Shown: one piece after another, positions 18,050 through 26,769 of the stretch | Layout of the letters: every line of letters begins with the position of its first letter | Numbering within the stretch: position 1 is the stretch's first letter | Assembly: GCA_963788145.1 (NCBI GenBank) | Contig: CAWBFQ010000003.1 | Location: forward strand, 248,001 to 312,000 | DNA length: 64,000 bases | Direction: 5' to 3' | Source: UTCFX2 sp963788145 | GTDB lineage: Bacteria > Chloroflexota > Anaerolineae > Anaerolineales > UBA4823 | Made by a program: the position numbers and the translations under genes | Notes under the pieces: model-generated | Seen by the model: only the letters and a program-made list of their open reading frames with translations | Told to the model about the DNA's origin: nothing | The model's database searches: none

Positions 18050-21000
18050 TTAGTTTAAGGACGCTGTGATCGCTTTCACCTGAACCAGTTCAGCAAACAC
18101 TACCAACCGTTTGAGATAGGTTTGCAAATTGGGATCCCAGCCGGTGCAGGTGATTAAGGTCAACTGCGGATTGTCGCTGGGCTGAATGACGCCGATATCG
18201 GTGTCATTCACGGTGTTTTGATCCTTCACCCGGTAGGTGTAGATCTTCTTTTCGGTATAGACATGGATCAGGTCGCCGGTTTTCAGATCCTTGAGGTTCC
18301 AGAACGGTCCCCTCTCGCCAGTGACTAAGTCCACATGACCGGCCAGCCCAGTGTTGCTGCCCAGCCCCGGCCAGGAGGTATCGCCCATCCAGGCGATCTC
18401 CTGTTTCAGACCGCTGATCAGCCAGGTGCTGCCGCTGAAAGGAACATATTTCACTACAGTATCCAGCGCCATCGCCGGGATGACCAGCCGCTTGACAGCG
18501 GAGCTATCCGGCTCGCCGCCATCCGGTCCCACCGAAGGCAGCGCGGTTGGGGTGGGAATTGTGAAGTCCGGCAGGTTGGATGGGGTTGCAGTGGGCAGCA
18601 GGTGGCTGATATCGATTTCACCGTTGGTGAGGGTTGGTGTGGGCAGCGCCGGATCAACCGCCGGTTGGTTGGCGTCTGGTGTCGGGCGGAGCGGCAATAA
18701 TTCCACCGTTTCTTCGCCATCCTCGAAGGCTGTTTCCGTCGGCGCCTTTACGGCGGTCTTTGTTGGGGGGATGGTGGAGGCGGGTAGAATTGGCAGCGAT
18801 GTCGCGATCGGCGGCTTATCACCCGCGAGCATGGACAATTCAGCGGTTTTTTCATTTGCGGGGAAGAGCAAGAAAGTCGCAATTGCGAAAAGCAGCGCAA
18901 GACCGCAAAAAATCGCTCCAATGCGGGCATATCGGCCAGCAGAGAGCGGTTTGTTGCGTGCAGCCCACAAACTATAAACAAGCAGCGCCAGCCCAAGCAG
19001 CAGGAACAACCCGCCCAATCCCATTCCAATCAACGCGCTGCCAGAGATAGCTGCGCTGGATACGCCCCCGCCTGTTCCGGGCAGCGTTCCCGATGGCAGC
19101 ACGCGGTAGGATACCGGGCTGGTTTCAATTTCGGGGCCTGACCCTGTCCATTTAACATAAGCACGGTTGCGGTAGGTTTTTGCAACGGTGACGGAAGAGT
19201 TCACCCGGGCGGTGATTACAATGGTGGTTTTTTCGCTCGGGTACATAGTGGGGATTCTGATCTCCACCTCGCGTGTGGTGGTGTTGAGCTGGGCGGTGCC
19301 GCGGCTGGTGCTCGCGCTGGTTAGATCGACTGCAACCGGGAAATAGTCATTGACGATAATACTGCTGGCTGTATCCGTTCCGATATTTCTTAGTACGATT
19401 TGAAAAGTGAAAGTCTCTCCTACCTGAGCCTGGATCGGTGAAACCGTTTTGACCATGGAGAGCAGGGAGTTAGGCGAGGTGGTTATGGTAGTACGGTCCT
19501 CGGCGTTAGATCTGCTGGGGCGTCCTGGTAAATCAGTGCCGCTGGCTTCTACGAGGTTGATTGTTTCAACTCCAACCGGACTGCTGACCACCTTTGCGCC
19601 GATCGAGAAGGAGATCTTCTCTCCTGCGCCGAGAGATCGGGTTGGGAATACCCAGGCGTAGACATTCCCGGATTGAACCAGGGCGTTCATCGTATGGCCG
19701 TTTTTATTAATTGAGACAAAGGTGAGATTGCTGTAAAGCGTGTCGGTGACTCTTATTGACCCGGGTGCGAGCGCAAGGCTGCCAACATTCGTGATGCTGA
19801 TGGTATAAGAGACGGATTCGCCGGGAAATACCGTACTCAGCCCATCCGTCTTTGTCACTTGAATAAATCCTGCTGGTGAAATAACCGTCTCGACCTCATT
19901 CGATTCCAGCGTAAAGCTGGGTGTGCCCCAGGTCACAGAGGCGGTGTTGGTGATGACGCGCGGCTGCTCGCCAATACCCTGGTTGCCGCGCACGCCAAGG
20001 ATGATCAATGCTTTTTGATCGCGCGGGATCGAAACGTAAGAGTTCAACTGTTGACTGGAGATAAAACAGGTGGAACTACTCCCGACGTATTGGTTCGAGA
20101 GGGTGCTTTTATAACGGATTGTGCAAGAGGTCGAATCCAGCGTATCGGTGAGCGTGTCTCTAACCAACGCTCCGATCGAATTGGCTAACTGGCTGGTGTT
20201 GGTGATCGTGAGCGTGTAATAGAATGTCTCGCCAGCCAATACATTATCATCGGATACCGATTTGAGAATCTCCAAACCTCCAACCACAAAGGATGTGCCG
20301 GAAACATTGTTTGCCATGTTCCAGTCGTGGGTGGCGCTGGAGACCCGGGCGGTGTTGATCACCTGCTTGCCGCTGGCGTCGCTCTTCGGGCGGGATGTCA
20401 GCGTAATGGCGATTATGTCTCCACGCTGCATACTGGCGAACGAGAATGATATTGCGTGGGGATCGGGGATCGGCTGAGGATTTCCGTTCAAAGTAATTCT
20501 TGTGACGGTGATCCCATCTAATTCGGCGGGAAGGGTTTCTGTAATCAGTACACTTCGGGCCAGCGTTGGGCCGTTATTGGTAATCACCAGTGTATAAGTG
20601 ATCGGGGTATTTGTGGAAGAGACTGGGATAGGCGCCTGGCGTTTCTTGATAGCCAGGTCTGCGCTGCGAATTGGGGTCACAACGGAGCTTTCCGCTGTTG
20701 GCGTGCTTTCATCCCCTACAAATAAATAGGCGGTATTAGTGACGAGATCACTGGCAATATTCGAGGCAACATTAACATTGATCTGGATGGGTTCGATCGT
20801 AGCAGTCCCCTGAGGAATATTCTCGGTATAAAAACAGCTCACGACTGTGGTGGTGCTTGCACTGCAATTCCATTTTCCCACTATGGTTTGAGGCGTCCAG
20901 GTCATCCCGCTGGGTAAATTGTCCTGGATGCCAAAAGTGGAATTCACGGTTTCTGTATTCAGGCGTTGGATGCTGATGATGTAGTAATTGTTTGTACCGA

Positions 21001-21289
21001 CTGTGAAGGTCTGAGGGGATTTGGATTTGGAAATTCCTAATTCGAATAGAGCCAGCGGCACGGATACTCGATCTTCTTGAATGCTCCCTTGATCGTCAGC
21101 GGGTCCGTTGGCAGGGATTATCCCCGCTGCTGATCCTGAAGATAACCCTACTTTTTCCTGTTCAATATATTGGGCTGATACGGCTGTCAGCCAGGTCGTC
21201 AAGAACAACCCGCTGAAGATCAGCGCCACAAGCGGCGGCAGGTATCTGCGCCAGGAATTTATACCAGGGTTGTGAGTGTCCATCCGCAT
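18050..21289 (-). CDS. DUF11-repeat surface protein fused to a sortase
   Basis: 1079 residues. After a signal/membrane segment (LVALIFSGLFLTTWLTAVSA) come several DUF11 beta-sandwich repeats, each with patterns like YTLVITNNGP, YTISITNVGS and FQIVLRNIGT. Near 736-741 is LPGTGG, a sorting-signal-like motif followed by a hydrophobic helix and basic residues (AARNKP). A second membrane helix, a Pro/Thr-rich linker, and a sortase catalytic domain follow. His of LAGHVD is near 985, Cys of TLITCTGW near 1048 and Arg of LKRLVVF near 1061. Adhesin, sorting signal and sortase therefore share one reading frame. A lost stop codon between two genes is possible, given the error rate of this sequence. Confidence 0.85.
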   Translation of the reverse strand: MRMDTHNPGINSWRRYLPPLVALIFSGLFLTTWLTAVSAQYIEQEKVGLSSGSAAGIIPANGPADDQGSIQEDRVSVPLALFELGISKSKSPQTFTVGTNNYYIISIQRLNTETVNSTFGIQDNLPSGMTWTPQTIVGKWNCSASTTTVVSCFYTENIPQGTATIEPIQINVNVASNIASDLVTNTAYLFVGDESTPTAESSVVTPIRSADLAIKKRQAPIPVSSTNTPITYTLVITNNGPTLARSVLITETLPAELDGITVTRITLNGNPQPIPDPHAISFSFASMQRGDIIAITLTSRPKSDASGKQVINTARVSSATHDWNMANNVSGTSFVVGGLEILKSVSDDNVLAGETFYYTLTITNTSQLANSIGALVRDTLTDTLDSTSCTIRYKSTLSNQYVGSSSTCFISSQQLNSYVSIPRDQKALIILGVRGNQGIGEQPRVITNTASVTWGTPSFTLESNEVETVISPAGFIQVTKTDGLSTVFPGESVSYTISITNVGSLALAPGSIRVTDTLYSNLTFVSINKNGHTMNALVQSGNVYAWVFPTRSLGAGEKISFSIGAKVVSSPVGVETINLVEASGTDLPGRPSRSNAEDRTTITTSPNSLLSMVKTVSPIQAQVGETFTFQIVLRNIGTDTASSIIVNDYFPVAVDLTSASTSRGTAQLNTTTREVEIRIPTMYPSEKTTIVITARVNSSVTVAKTYRNRAYVKWTGSGPEIETSPVSYRVLPSGTLPGTGGGVSSAAISGSALIGMGLGGLFLLLGLALLVYSLWAARNKPLSAGRYARIGAIFCGLALLFAIATFLLFPANEKTAELSMLAGDKPPIATSLPILPASTIPPTKTAVKAPTETAFEDGEETVELLPLRPTPDANQPAVDPALPTPTLTNGEIDISHLLPTATPSNLPDFTIPTPTALPSVGPDGGEPDSSAVKRLVIPAMALDTVVKYVPFSGSTWLISGLKQEIAWMGDTSWPGLGSNTGLAGHVDLVTGERGPFWNLKDLKTGDLIHVYTEKKIYTYRVKDQNTVNDTDIGVIQPSDNPQLTLITCTGWDPNLQTYLKRLVVFAELVQVKAITASLN

Positions 21290-21335
21290 CTCTCCAATAA
21301 CCGCAAACGGTTGCGTTTGATTGGCGGTTGAATTG

Positions 21336-21341
21336 ATTATA
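21336..21341 (-). promoter_or_regulatory. Putative -10 box for the sortase-fusion gene
   Basis: Perfect TATAAT on the minus strand, 47 bp before the start at 21289. The -35 region would overlap the selB 3' end and no good hexamer is seen. Confidence 0.35.
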
Positions 21342-21358
21342 ACACTTCGTCTCAGACA

Positions 21359-23362
21359 TCAGCGCTTCAAGCGGCGCTCATCGCCGGAGCGGACGGTCAC
21401 GCCGATGGCGTCCAGGTGTTCGAGCAGGGCCAACACATAGCGGCGGGAGGTGTTGAAGTGATCGCGCACCTGAGCGACGGTCAATGCGCCGTTCTGTTGG
21501 ATCAGTCGGCGCACATCCTCCACCATTTTCTCGTAAATTTCTTTACTGAAGACCACGTCTGCGGCAACCAGGACCAGGCGCCCGGTTTCGAGCAACCCGT
21601 CGAAGAGTTCTTCTCCCAGCTCAGCCTGACATTCTTTGACCGAGGGGGGAGAATACGGGTCAGCGGTGAAGCGCTTTAAAATGCTGTCGATACTTTTCTG
21701 CTGTACGGTTGTGAACTGGATGGTGTGAGTCGGTAGGAAGACCACCGGTCCGGCTTCGTGTATAAGACCCTCCGCCAGCATTTTGCGCATAGCCAGGTTG
21801 AACAGGCGCGTCGAGCCGCGCGTGCTATCCTTGATGCGGCTCTTCAATTCTTCGCGGGCCAGTCCGCGTCGCAGCGGGAAATTGCGATGATACTTTTCTG
21901 TCTCTTTCAGCATTCGCTCGACCAATGACTGCCATTGCGGGTATGCGATCACCAGATCCTCTGGGGAGAAAGTCTCTTTGCCCTCAAGGTTGATGATCTG
22001 TGGATGCAAACCATCCGGCTCGCGCTGCCTCAGCGCCTCAAGCGCTGCAGAAGCCACGCCTTTTTCCAGGTTCGCACGGGAAAACACTTCTTTCAACGGG
22101 GCTGCGCCGGTGGATAATAGCGCCTGGAACAAAATATCCGCGGGTGTTCCAGTCGAAACCGCTTCCAGGCTGTCCAGCGTGGCTGCGGCAAAACGTTTGT
22201 GGCGGCCTTTGGGCTGTGGGTCCACAACACTGCCGCCACCCAGCGTCTCGCCCGGGGATGGTCGGCGCAAGATGTAGCGATCGCCGCGCGCCACGACCAC
22301 CGGATGCTGCAGCTCGAGCTGCAGCCAACCCTGCTGGCCCGGCAGCAGTTCGTCCATCCCCAGCAGTCGGACCCTGGCAACCACTTCTGCTGTCCCGATG
22401 AATAATTTTACTTCGGTGTTGTGTTTCAATGGCTCAAGGTCATCCAACAGTTTAAAGGTCACGTCCATCCTGCCGGTGGCGTGGTAATCACCTGGATGGG
22501 CGAGCAGGTCGCCTCTGCGAATTTCTTCAAGTGCGATCCCAGAGATATTAACTGCCGTCCGGCTGCCGGGGACTGCGACCTGTTCTTTTTGCTTATGAGT
22601 TTGCAAACCGCGCACACGTCCACGCAGGCCGCCGGGGAGGACCTCGATTTCATCGCCCACGTGTAATTGACCATCTGTGAGTGTGCCGGTCACCACTGTG
22701 CCAAACCCGGCCATGGTAAAGACCCGATCAACCGGCAGGCGCGGTTTGTTCAAATCCAGGCGTGGAGGCCGTTCTGCCAAAACATCCCGCAGGCGCAATT
22801 TCAGTTCGTCCAGGCCGAAACCGCTGCGGGCAGAGACGCGCACAATCGGGGCATCTTCCAGCACGCTGCCCTGCAGCGCCTGTTGGACATCCAACTCAAC
22901 CAGATCGAGCCAGTCCGGGTCGTCGATCATGTCGACTTTGGTCAGGGCGACCACACCGCCCTGGATTTGGAGGATATTCAAGATCGCGAGATGCTCGCGG
23001 GTTTGAGGCATCACGCCCTCGTCAGCTGCGACCACAAATAGAGCCGCGTCAATCCCGCCAACCCCGGCGAGCATATTCTCGATAAAATCGCGATGCCCGG
23101 GCACGTCCACAATCCCGATCTCCTCGGATTCTCCGCCGGATGTCATTGCGAGGGACGAGGCAACCCCGGATGGATTGTATCCGCCGGATGTCATTGCGAG
23201 GGACGAAGCAATCCCGGGTAAGGTCATCCAGGCAAAGCCCAATTCAATCGTCATCTCGCGCTCGCGTTCTTCTTTCAACCGATCTGGATGAGTGCCGCTG
23301 AGCGCCTCAATCAGCGTCGATTTGCCATGATCCACATGACCGGCTGTTCCAATGACGTGCAT
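21359..23362 (-). CDS. selB: Selenocysteine-specific elongation factor SelB with a G-domain insertion
   Basis: 667 residues. The N-terminal GTPase shows G1 GHVDHGKST, switch I MTIELGF, G3 DVPGH, G4 TKVD and G5 SARSGFG. Two beta-barrel domains and C-terminal winged helices (VAQVRDHFNTSRRYVLALLEHLDAIGVTVR) follow. SelB delivers Sec-tRNA to UGA codons marked by a SECIS hairpin, so the organism should make selenoproteins. Between switch I and G3, residues about 50-79 are two copies of a low-complexity unit (GVASSLAMTSGG) absent from normal SelB, encoded by a 48-bp tandem repeat. No selA, selC or selD is in the window. Confidence 0.93.
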   Translation of the reverse strand: MHVIGTAGHVDHGKSTLIEALSGTHPDRLKEEREREMTIELGFAWMTLPGIASSLAMTSGGYNPSGVASSLAMTSGGESEEIGIVDVPGHRDFIENMLAGVGGIDAALFVVAADEGVMPQTREHLAILNILQIQGGVVALTKVDMIDDPDWLDLVELDVQQALQGSVLEDAPIVRVSARSGFGLDELKLRLRDVLAERPPRLDLNKPRLPVDRVFTMAGFGTVVTGTLTDGQLHVGDEIEVLPGGLRGRVRGLQTHKQKEQVAVPGSRTAVNISGIALEEIRRGDLLAHPGDYHATGRMDVTFKLLDDLEPLKHNTEVKLFIGTAEVVARVRLLGMDELLPGQQGWLQLELQHPVVVARGDRYILRRPSPGETLGGGSVVDPQPKGRHKRFAAATLDSLEAVSTGTPADILFQALLSTGAAPLKEVFSRANLEKGVASAALEALRQREPDGLHPQIINLEGKETFSPEDLVIAYPQWQSLVERMLKETEKYHRNFPLRRGLAREELKSRIKDSTRGSTRLFNLAMRKMLAEGLIHEAGPVVFLPTHTIQFTTVQQKSIDSILKRFTADPYSPPSVKECQAELGEELFDGLLETGRLVLVAADVVFSKEIYEKMVEDVRRLIQQNGALTVAQVRDHFNTSRRYVLALLEHLDAIGVTVRSGDERRLKR
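23132..23218. repeat. Tandem 48-bp repeat inside selB, containing a TCATTGCGAG-type dispersed element
   Basis: Two copies (23132-23170 and 23180-23218, period 48 bp) share TCCGCCGGATGTCATTGCG and then AGGGACGA(A/G)GCAA(T/C)CCCGG, with only a few differences. The core resembles the dispersed TCATTGCGAG...GCAATC repeats known from many bacterial genomes. The period is a multiple of three, so the SelB frame is kept. Confidence 0.85.
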
Positions 23363-23384
23363 GTTATTTCCTCCTCCGGCGCTT

Positions 23385-24563
23385 TCAGCGAGCTCGTCCT
23401 ACCGTCCGCTCGTAAGAGGATACCCATTCATGCGTCATCGCGAGCAGGGATTGCAATCGTTTCTCGGTGTGCTCATTGACCTGCTGCAACATATCCTGGA
23501 TTTCTTGGATCTCGTCTTCGATGTTGACAACTTTATCTGCCAGTTTTTCATGTTGACGTTGGGCTTCATTACGTTGTTCGTCCATGGTTAAAATGTAATT
23601 GGTCCAACGCTTTTGATCGTCGGCTTTAAAGGTAGTCCATTCCTGACGAAACCGTTCTTCTGCTAGGCGTTGGATCTCAGAGATTTCGTTAATTCTGCGC
23701 TCCACTTTTTGGGTCAGCTCTTCGATGGTTTGCACGAAGCGCTTCACTGTTCGATGAGTGGTATCCAAAGTCTGTAATGAGGATTCGATCTCGGTGGCCT
23801 GGCTTTCCACCTGCTCAAAGCGGGTTTGCCATTCCTTCCAGAGCCGCTCGCGATCTACTTCCCGAAGTTCCTGGCTGTTCAAGAAATTCGAGATCGCTTC
23901 ACGCCGCTCGGTCTCGACAGCGTTCAGTTCGTTCAAGCGAGTTTCCAGTTTCTTATTTGCAACGATAACCAGTTCCAACCGTCCACCTTGTTCGTCGGCT
24001 TTTTTTCGAGTGGCGGAGGCTTCTCCAGCCAGGTCGGTGATTCGCTCAGAATCCTGACGGCGTCCATCTTCCAGCACCCGGATGGATCGCACATATTCTT
24101 CATCGCTGCGGCGCATGCTTTCCACTCGATTGCGGACCTCATCAATCAAACGACCCAGGCGCAATTCTTCTTCAACCCGGTTCTTAATATTGCGTTTTAC
24201 TTCGGGGAACTGATCAACTTCTTTACGAATATCTGCGATGCTGGTTTCCAGAGAGCGCTGATCCGCCCGGCGGAGCTTTTCTGTCTCATCTTCACGTTTT
24301 TTGCTGAATTTCTCCAACGACTCAAATTGTTGCTTGGTTTCGACTCGGATCTGTAAAAGCGCCTCATCCATCTCATCAAACCGGGTCAGGATCGCGCCGA
24401 ACCTGGCAATCTGACCTTCTATTTCAATATTGCGTTTTTCTAATGGCAGGATTTTCCCCTCCAGCTCTTTGAGATGTTCTTCCATCGAGCTGATTTGTAA
24501 CTTATCTTTACGGCGCTCTTCATCCAACCAATTCACTTGTTTACTGATTTGTTCGAATTCCAT
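23385..24563 (-). CDS. Coiled-coil protein of unknown function
   Basis: 392 residues, almost entirely charged heptad-rich helix (for example RIADLRKEV-type and ERRINEISEIQRLAEERF), no signal peptide and no membrane helix. SMC/tropomyosin-like composition predicts a long, probably dimeric cytoplasmic coiled coil. The gene lies 22 bp upstream of selB and may be transcribed with it. No function can be named. Confidence 0.75.
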   Translation of the reverse strand: MEFEQISKQVNWLDEERRKDKLQISSMEEHLKELEGKILPLEKRNIEIEGQIARFGAILTRFDEMDEALLQIRVETKQQFESLEKFSKKREDETEKLRRADQRSLETSIADIRKEVDQFPEVKRNIKNRVEEELRLGRLIDEVRNRVESMRRSDEEYVRSIRVLEDGRRQDSERITDLAGEASATRKKADEQGGRLELVIVANKKLETRLNELNAVETERREAISNFLNSQELREVDRERLWKEWQTRFEQVESQATEIESSLQTLDTTHRTVKRFVQTIEELTQKVERRINEISEIQRLAEERFRQEWTTFKADDQKRWTNYILTMDEQRNEAQRQHEKLADKVVNIEDEIQEIQDMLQQVNEHTEKRLQSLLAMTHEWVSSYERTVGRAR

Positions 24564-24625
24564 CGAAATTTCTCCTGGTTGCAGGCGGTGATACGGTCCG
24601 AGATTAATTTCGGAGCAGATGATAG

Positions 24626-24631
24626 ATTATA
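24626..24631 (-). promoter_or_regulatory. Putative -10 box for the coiled-coil/selB unit
   Basis: Perfect TATAAT on the minus strand, 63 bp upstream of the coiled-coil gene start. No strong -35. Confidence 0.4.
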
Positions 24632-24649
24632 GCATGCAGCCCAACCTGA

Positions 24650-26143
24650 TTAGGGGATTGGATTTGTCACCGAAAGTGCGATTTTGGTAAGATAAGGAAG
24701 ATAGAGATTTGGTATCAGGCCTAAGATCAGGATCGCAAGGATGCCCACACCGAGCAGAAGCGCCTGCAGCCCGGTTTCCGAGATTTTCCAGGTCTCTGTT
24801 TCACTCTTCTCGATCAATGCATTGAAAATGCGCGCCCCGCTCAAGAACAAAAAGCCGCTCCCCAATAGGCTGAATGCAGCCAACAGGATGGATGCTCTCA
24901 CCAGGTTGGACCACAATGGCAGATATATAGGGAAGCTTGCTAGAACTGGTAGCCCCCCCAGCGATAACAGGCTGACCAGCATGCCAGTCGAGGCGAATGG
25001 GTATTGACGGATGATCCCGCGAATATCCTGGATTTGAAGGTCTGTGTCTTGATTTGGCCTGGGTAGTTGTTTTTGGAGCACGCTGAGCGATAACGCCAGC
25101 ACGGCCAGACTTACCCCCGCAGGTAAGAAATGGGCGAAAAATAATCCCGCAAAAGGCGAATTCGCAGACGCATCTTGGATGGTATGCAGGCTCTGCGCCT
25201 CAACGAAGGCCAGGCTGTCACCTGTCTCAGCGCTCAGCGCTAACAGAGCAAATCCAATCTGGTGCATGATTACAAAACCGATCATTTTTCCCAGATGGTT
25301 TTCAAGCGCGGCCCATACACCGCCCAAAAAAATCATCATTACGGCGGTGATCTGCAGGATGTTAAAGAAAGTCGGAAAAATCGTGCGGATGTCCAGGCGC
25401 AGCATGGTTGTCAGGATTAGGTAGGCGTTGGCGGCAGGGAGCAAAAACAATACATATGTCGAGCTGTACGGTTCTGATTTTTCGGATATCAACGATACCC
25501 ATGTGTGGAATGGAAAAATGGGCAGTACCAACCCATATCCTAATCCAAGCACAAACGCAGGCACGGTCAAATCGATTTGCAGCTCCGATTGGATTGTCGC
25601 TAAAAGGATTGACAAATTGGCTAAAAAAATTAATCCCATCCCCAGGGTTTGAAAGGTGAGAAATCGACGAACACCACGCTGTAAAGGTCGCCCAGGAGGC
25701 GAAAAGATCGGGATGCAAACAATCGCAGCCAGAAGGATCAATAAATTGGCATAAATGTTGGGGGTGATCGAAAATGCTGCGCTCAGAATCCCAGCGACTC
25801 CCAATCCAAGCGGGATCAGCAAACGATTGAGGCGCGAAACATAAGCTCCACCGAACCAGGCAACAGATGCCAGATAAAGCAGGACCAGCATGGGTCGGGT
25901 ATGCTCCTCGATCGTCAGACGAGCGCCAAGCCAAGGAATGGAACCTTTTATAAAGACGGGAGGTATTTGGCTCCAAATCCGAATAGGAATCGCTTGCCCG
26001 ATCGGCAGCGCTAGGGCAAGGATCGTCAATAGAATTGCAATCAGCAGACCTACCAAGTGGGTTGTTTTTTCCCATCTCCGAAGCAGATAGAGCCCACCGC
26101 TTGCGATTAAAGGGAAGAAAATCCAGATGAACGCGGCGCTCAT
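24650..26143 (-). CDS. Complex I/Mrp antiporter-like membrane subunit (NuoN/HyfF-like)
   Basis: About 497 residues and roughly 14 hydrophobic helices. The start at 26143 overlaps the upstream stop as ATGA. The segment GLVLPIFPFHTWVSLISEKSEPYSS matches the helix 7-8 signature of the proton-translocating antiporter family (usually P-x-H-x-W-L-P-x-A-x-x-x-A-P). However, the usual LP..H-A is replaced by VSLISEKSEP, so key residues are changed. LGGVWAALENHLGKMIGFVIMHQIGFALLAL resembles the following helix. Likely an ion-pumping or scaffold subunit. Confidence 0.6.
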   Translation of the reverse strand: MSAAFIWIFFPLIASGGLYLLRRWEKTTHLVGLLIAILLTILALALPIGQAIPIRIWSQIPPVFIKGSIPWLGARLTIEEHTRPMLVLLYLASVAWFGGAYVSRLNRLLIPLGLGVAGILSAAFSITPNIYANLLILLAAIVCIPIFSPPGRPLQRGVRRFLTFQTLGMGLIFLANLSILLATIQSELQIDLTVPAFVLGLGYGLVLPIFPFHTWVSLISEKSEPYSSTYVLFLLPAANAYLILTTMLRLDIRTIFPTFFNILQITAVMMIFLGGVWAALENHLGKMIGFVIMHQIGFALLALSAETGDSLAFVEAQSLHTIQDASANSPFAGLFFAHFLPAGVSLAVLALSLSVLQKQLPRPNQDTDLQIQDIRGIIRQYPFASTGMLVSLLSLGGLPVLASFPIYLPLWSNLVRASILLAAFSLLGSGFLFLSGARIFNALIEKSETETWKISETGLQALLLGVGILAILILGLIPNLYLPYLTKIALSVTNPIP

Positions 26144-26766
26144 TCGGTTTCCTTCATAAATGGCGCCAAGAAAAGATAAGAACCGGCAAGGGCGATGAAC
26201 AGTGTCACGCATGCCAGCAACCCCACCGCAAGCCGGGTTGAGGTTAACCCCGAATATAAGATTTCAAACCCCGAAAATATCGTCAGCACAGCGATGGTTG
26301 TGGCGATGGGATGCGGGTTGATAGCCAGATGGATCAATCCCAGGCCGGATAAAAGCAAAGCCACCCAGCCCTGCAGAGGATCTAAGGTTGGGATCCATAG
26401 GTTGACTTGTGGGGCGAAGGATAAAGCTGCCAGGATGATGATGGCTGAGATTAGCAGATTAAAAAACGAACTGGTCAGGCGCGGCTTCTCCTTGAAGGGC
26501 TGGGTTGGGTTTCTTGCATCATACGATTCAGATAGCAAGGGCTGATTACTAAGAGCCAACGCAAGAACGACACCGGCCACCCATCCCGCCAACAAGAAAG
26601 TGAGCGCCAAAGGCAGCGCCCATTCAAGCGAGATGAGAAAGAAAACTCCAAGATATTGACCAGCTAACAAGCCGATGCTCAGGCGTTGGTTCAATATCGA
26701 GAGCATTGCGAGGGATATGACAGAAGTTAAACTGACAATTACCCATTCTACAATTAACTGGCTCAA
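26140..26766 (-). CDS. Membrane protein, HyfE/MnhC-like position
   Basis: 208 residues with about six or seven hydrophobic helices. The start is a TTG at 26766 with AGGAGG 8 nt before it. It is translationally coupled to both neighbours (upstream stop at 26770, downstream ATGA overlap). Size and position between two antiporter-like subunits recall HyfE of formate hydrogenlyase-type complexes. I see no diagnostic motif, so this is inference from context. Confidence 0.5.
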   Translation of the reverse strand: MSQLIVEWVIVSLTSVISLAMLSILNQRLSIGLLAGQYLGVFFLISLEWALPLALTFLLAGWVAGVVLALALSNQPLLSESYDARNPTQPFKEKPRLTSSFFNLLISAIIILAALSFAPQVNLWIPTLDPLQGWVALLLSGLGLIHLAINPHPIATTIAVLTIFSGFEILYSGLTSTRLAVGLLACVTLFIALAGSYLFLAPFMKETE

Positions 26767-26769
26767 AAC

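Noticed and set aside
22000..23085. Several plus-strand frames of 95-133 residues across selB
   Set aside because: Shadow frames of GC-rich selB codons; Pro/Arg/Ala-rich, no motifs.
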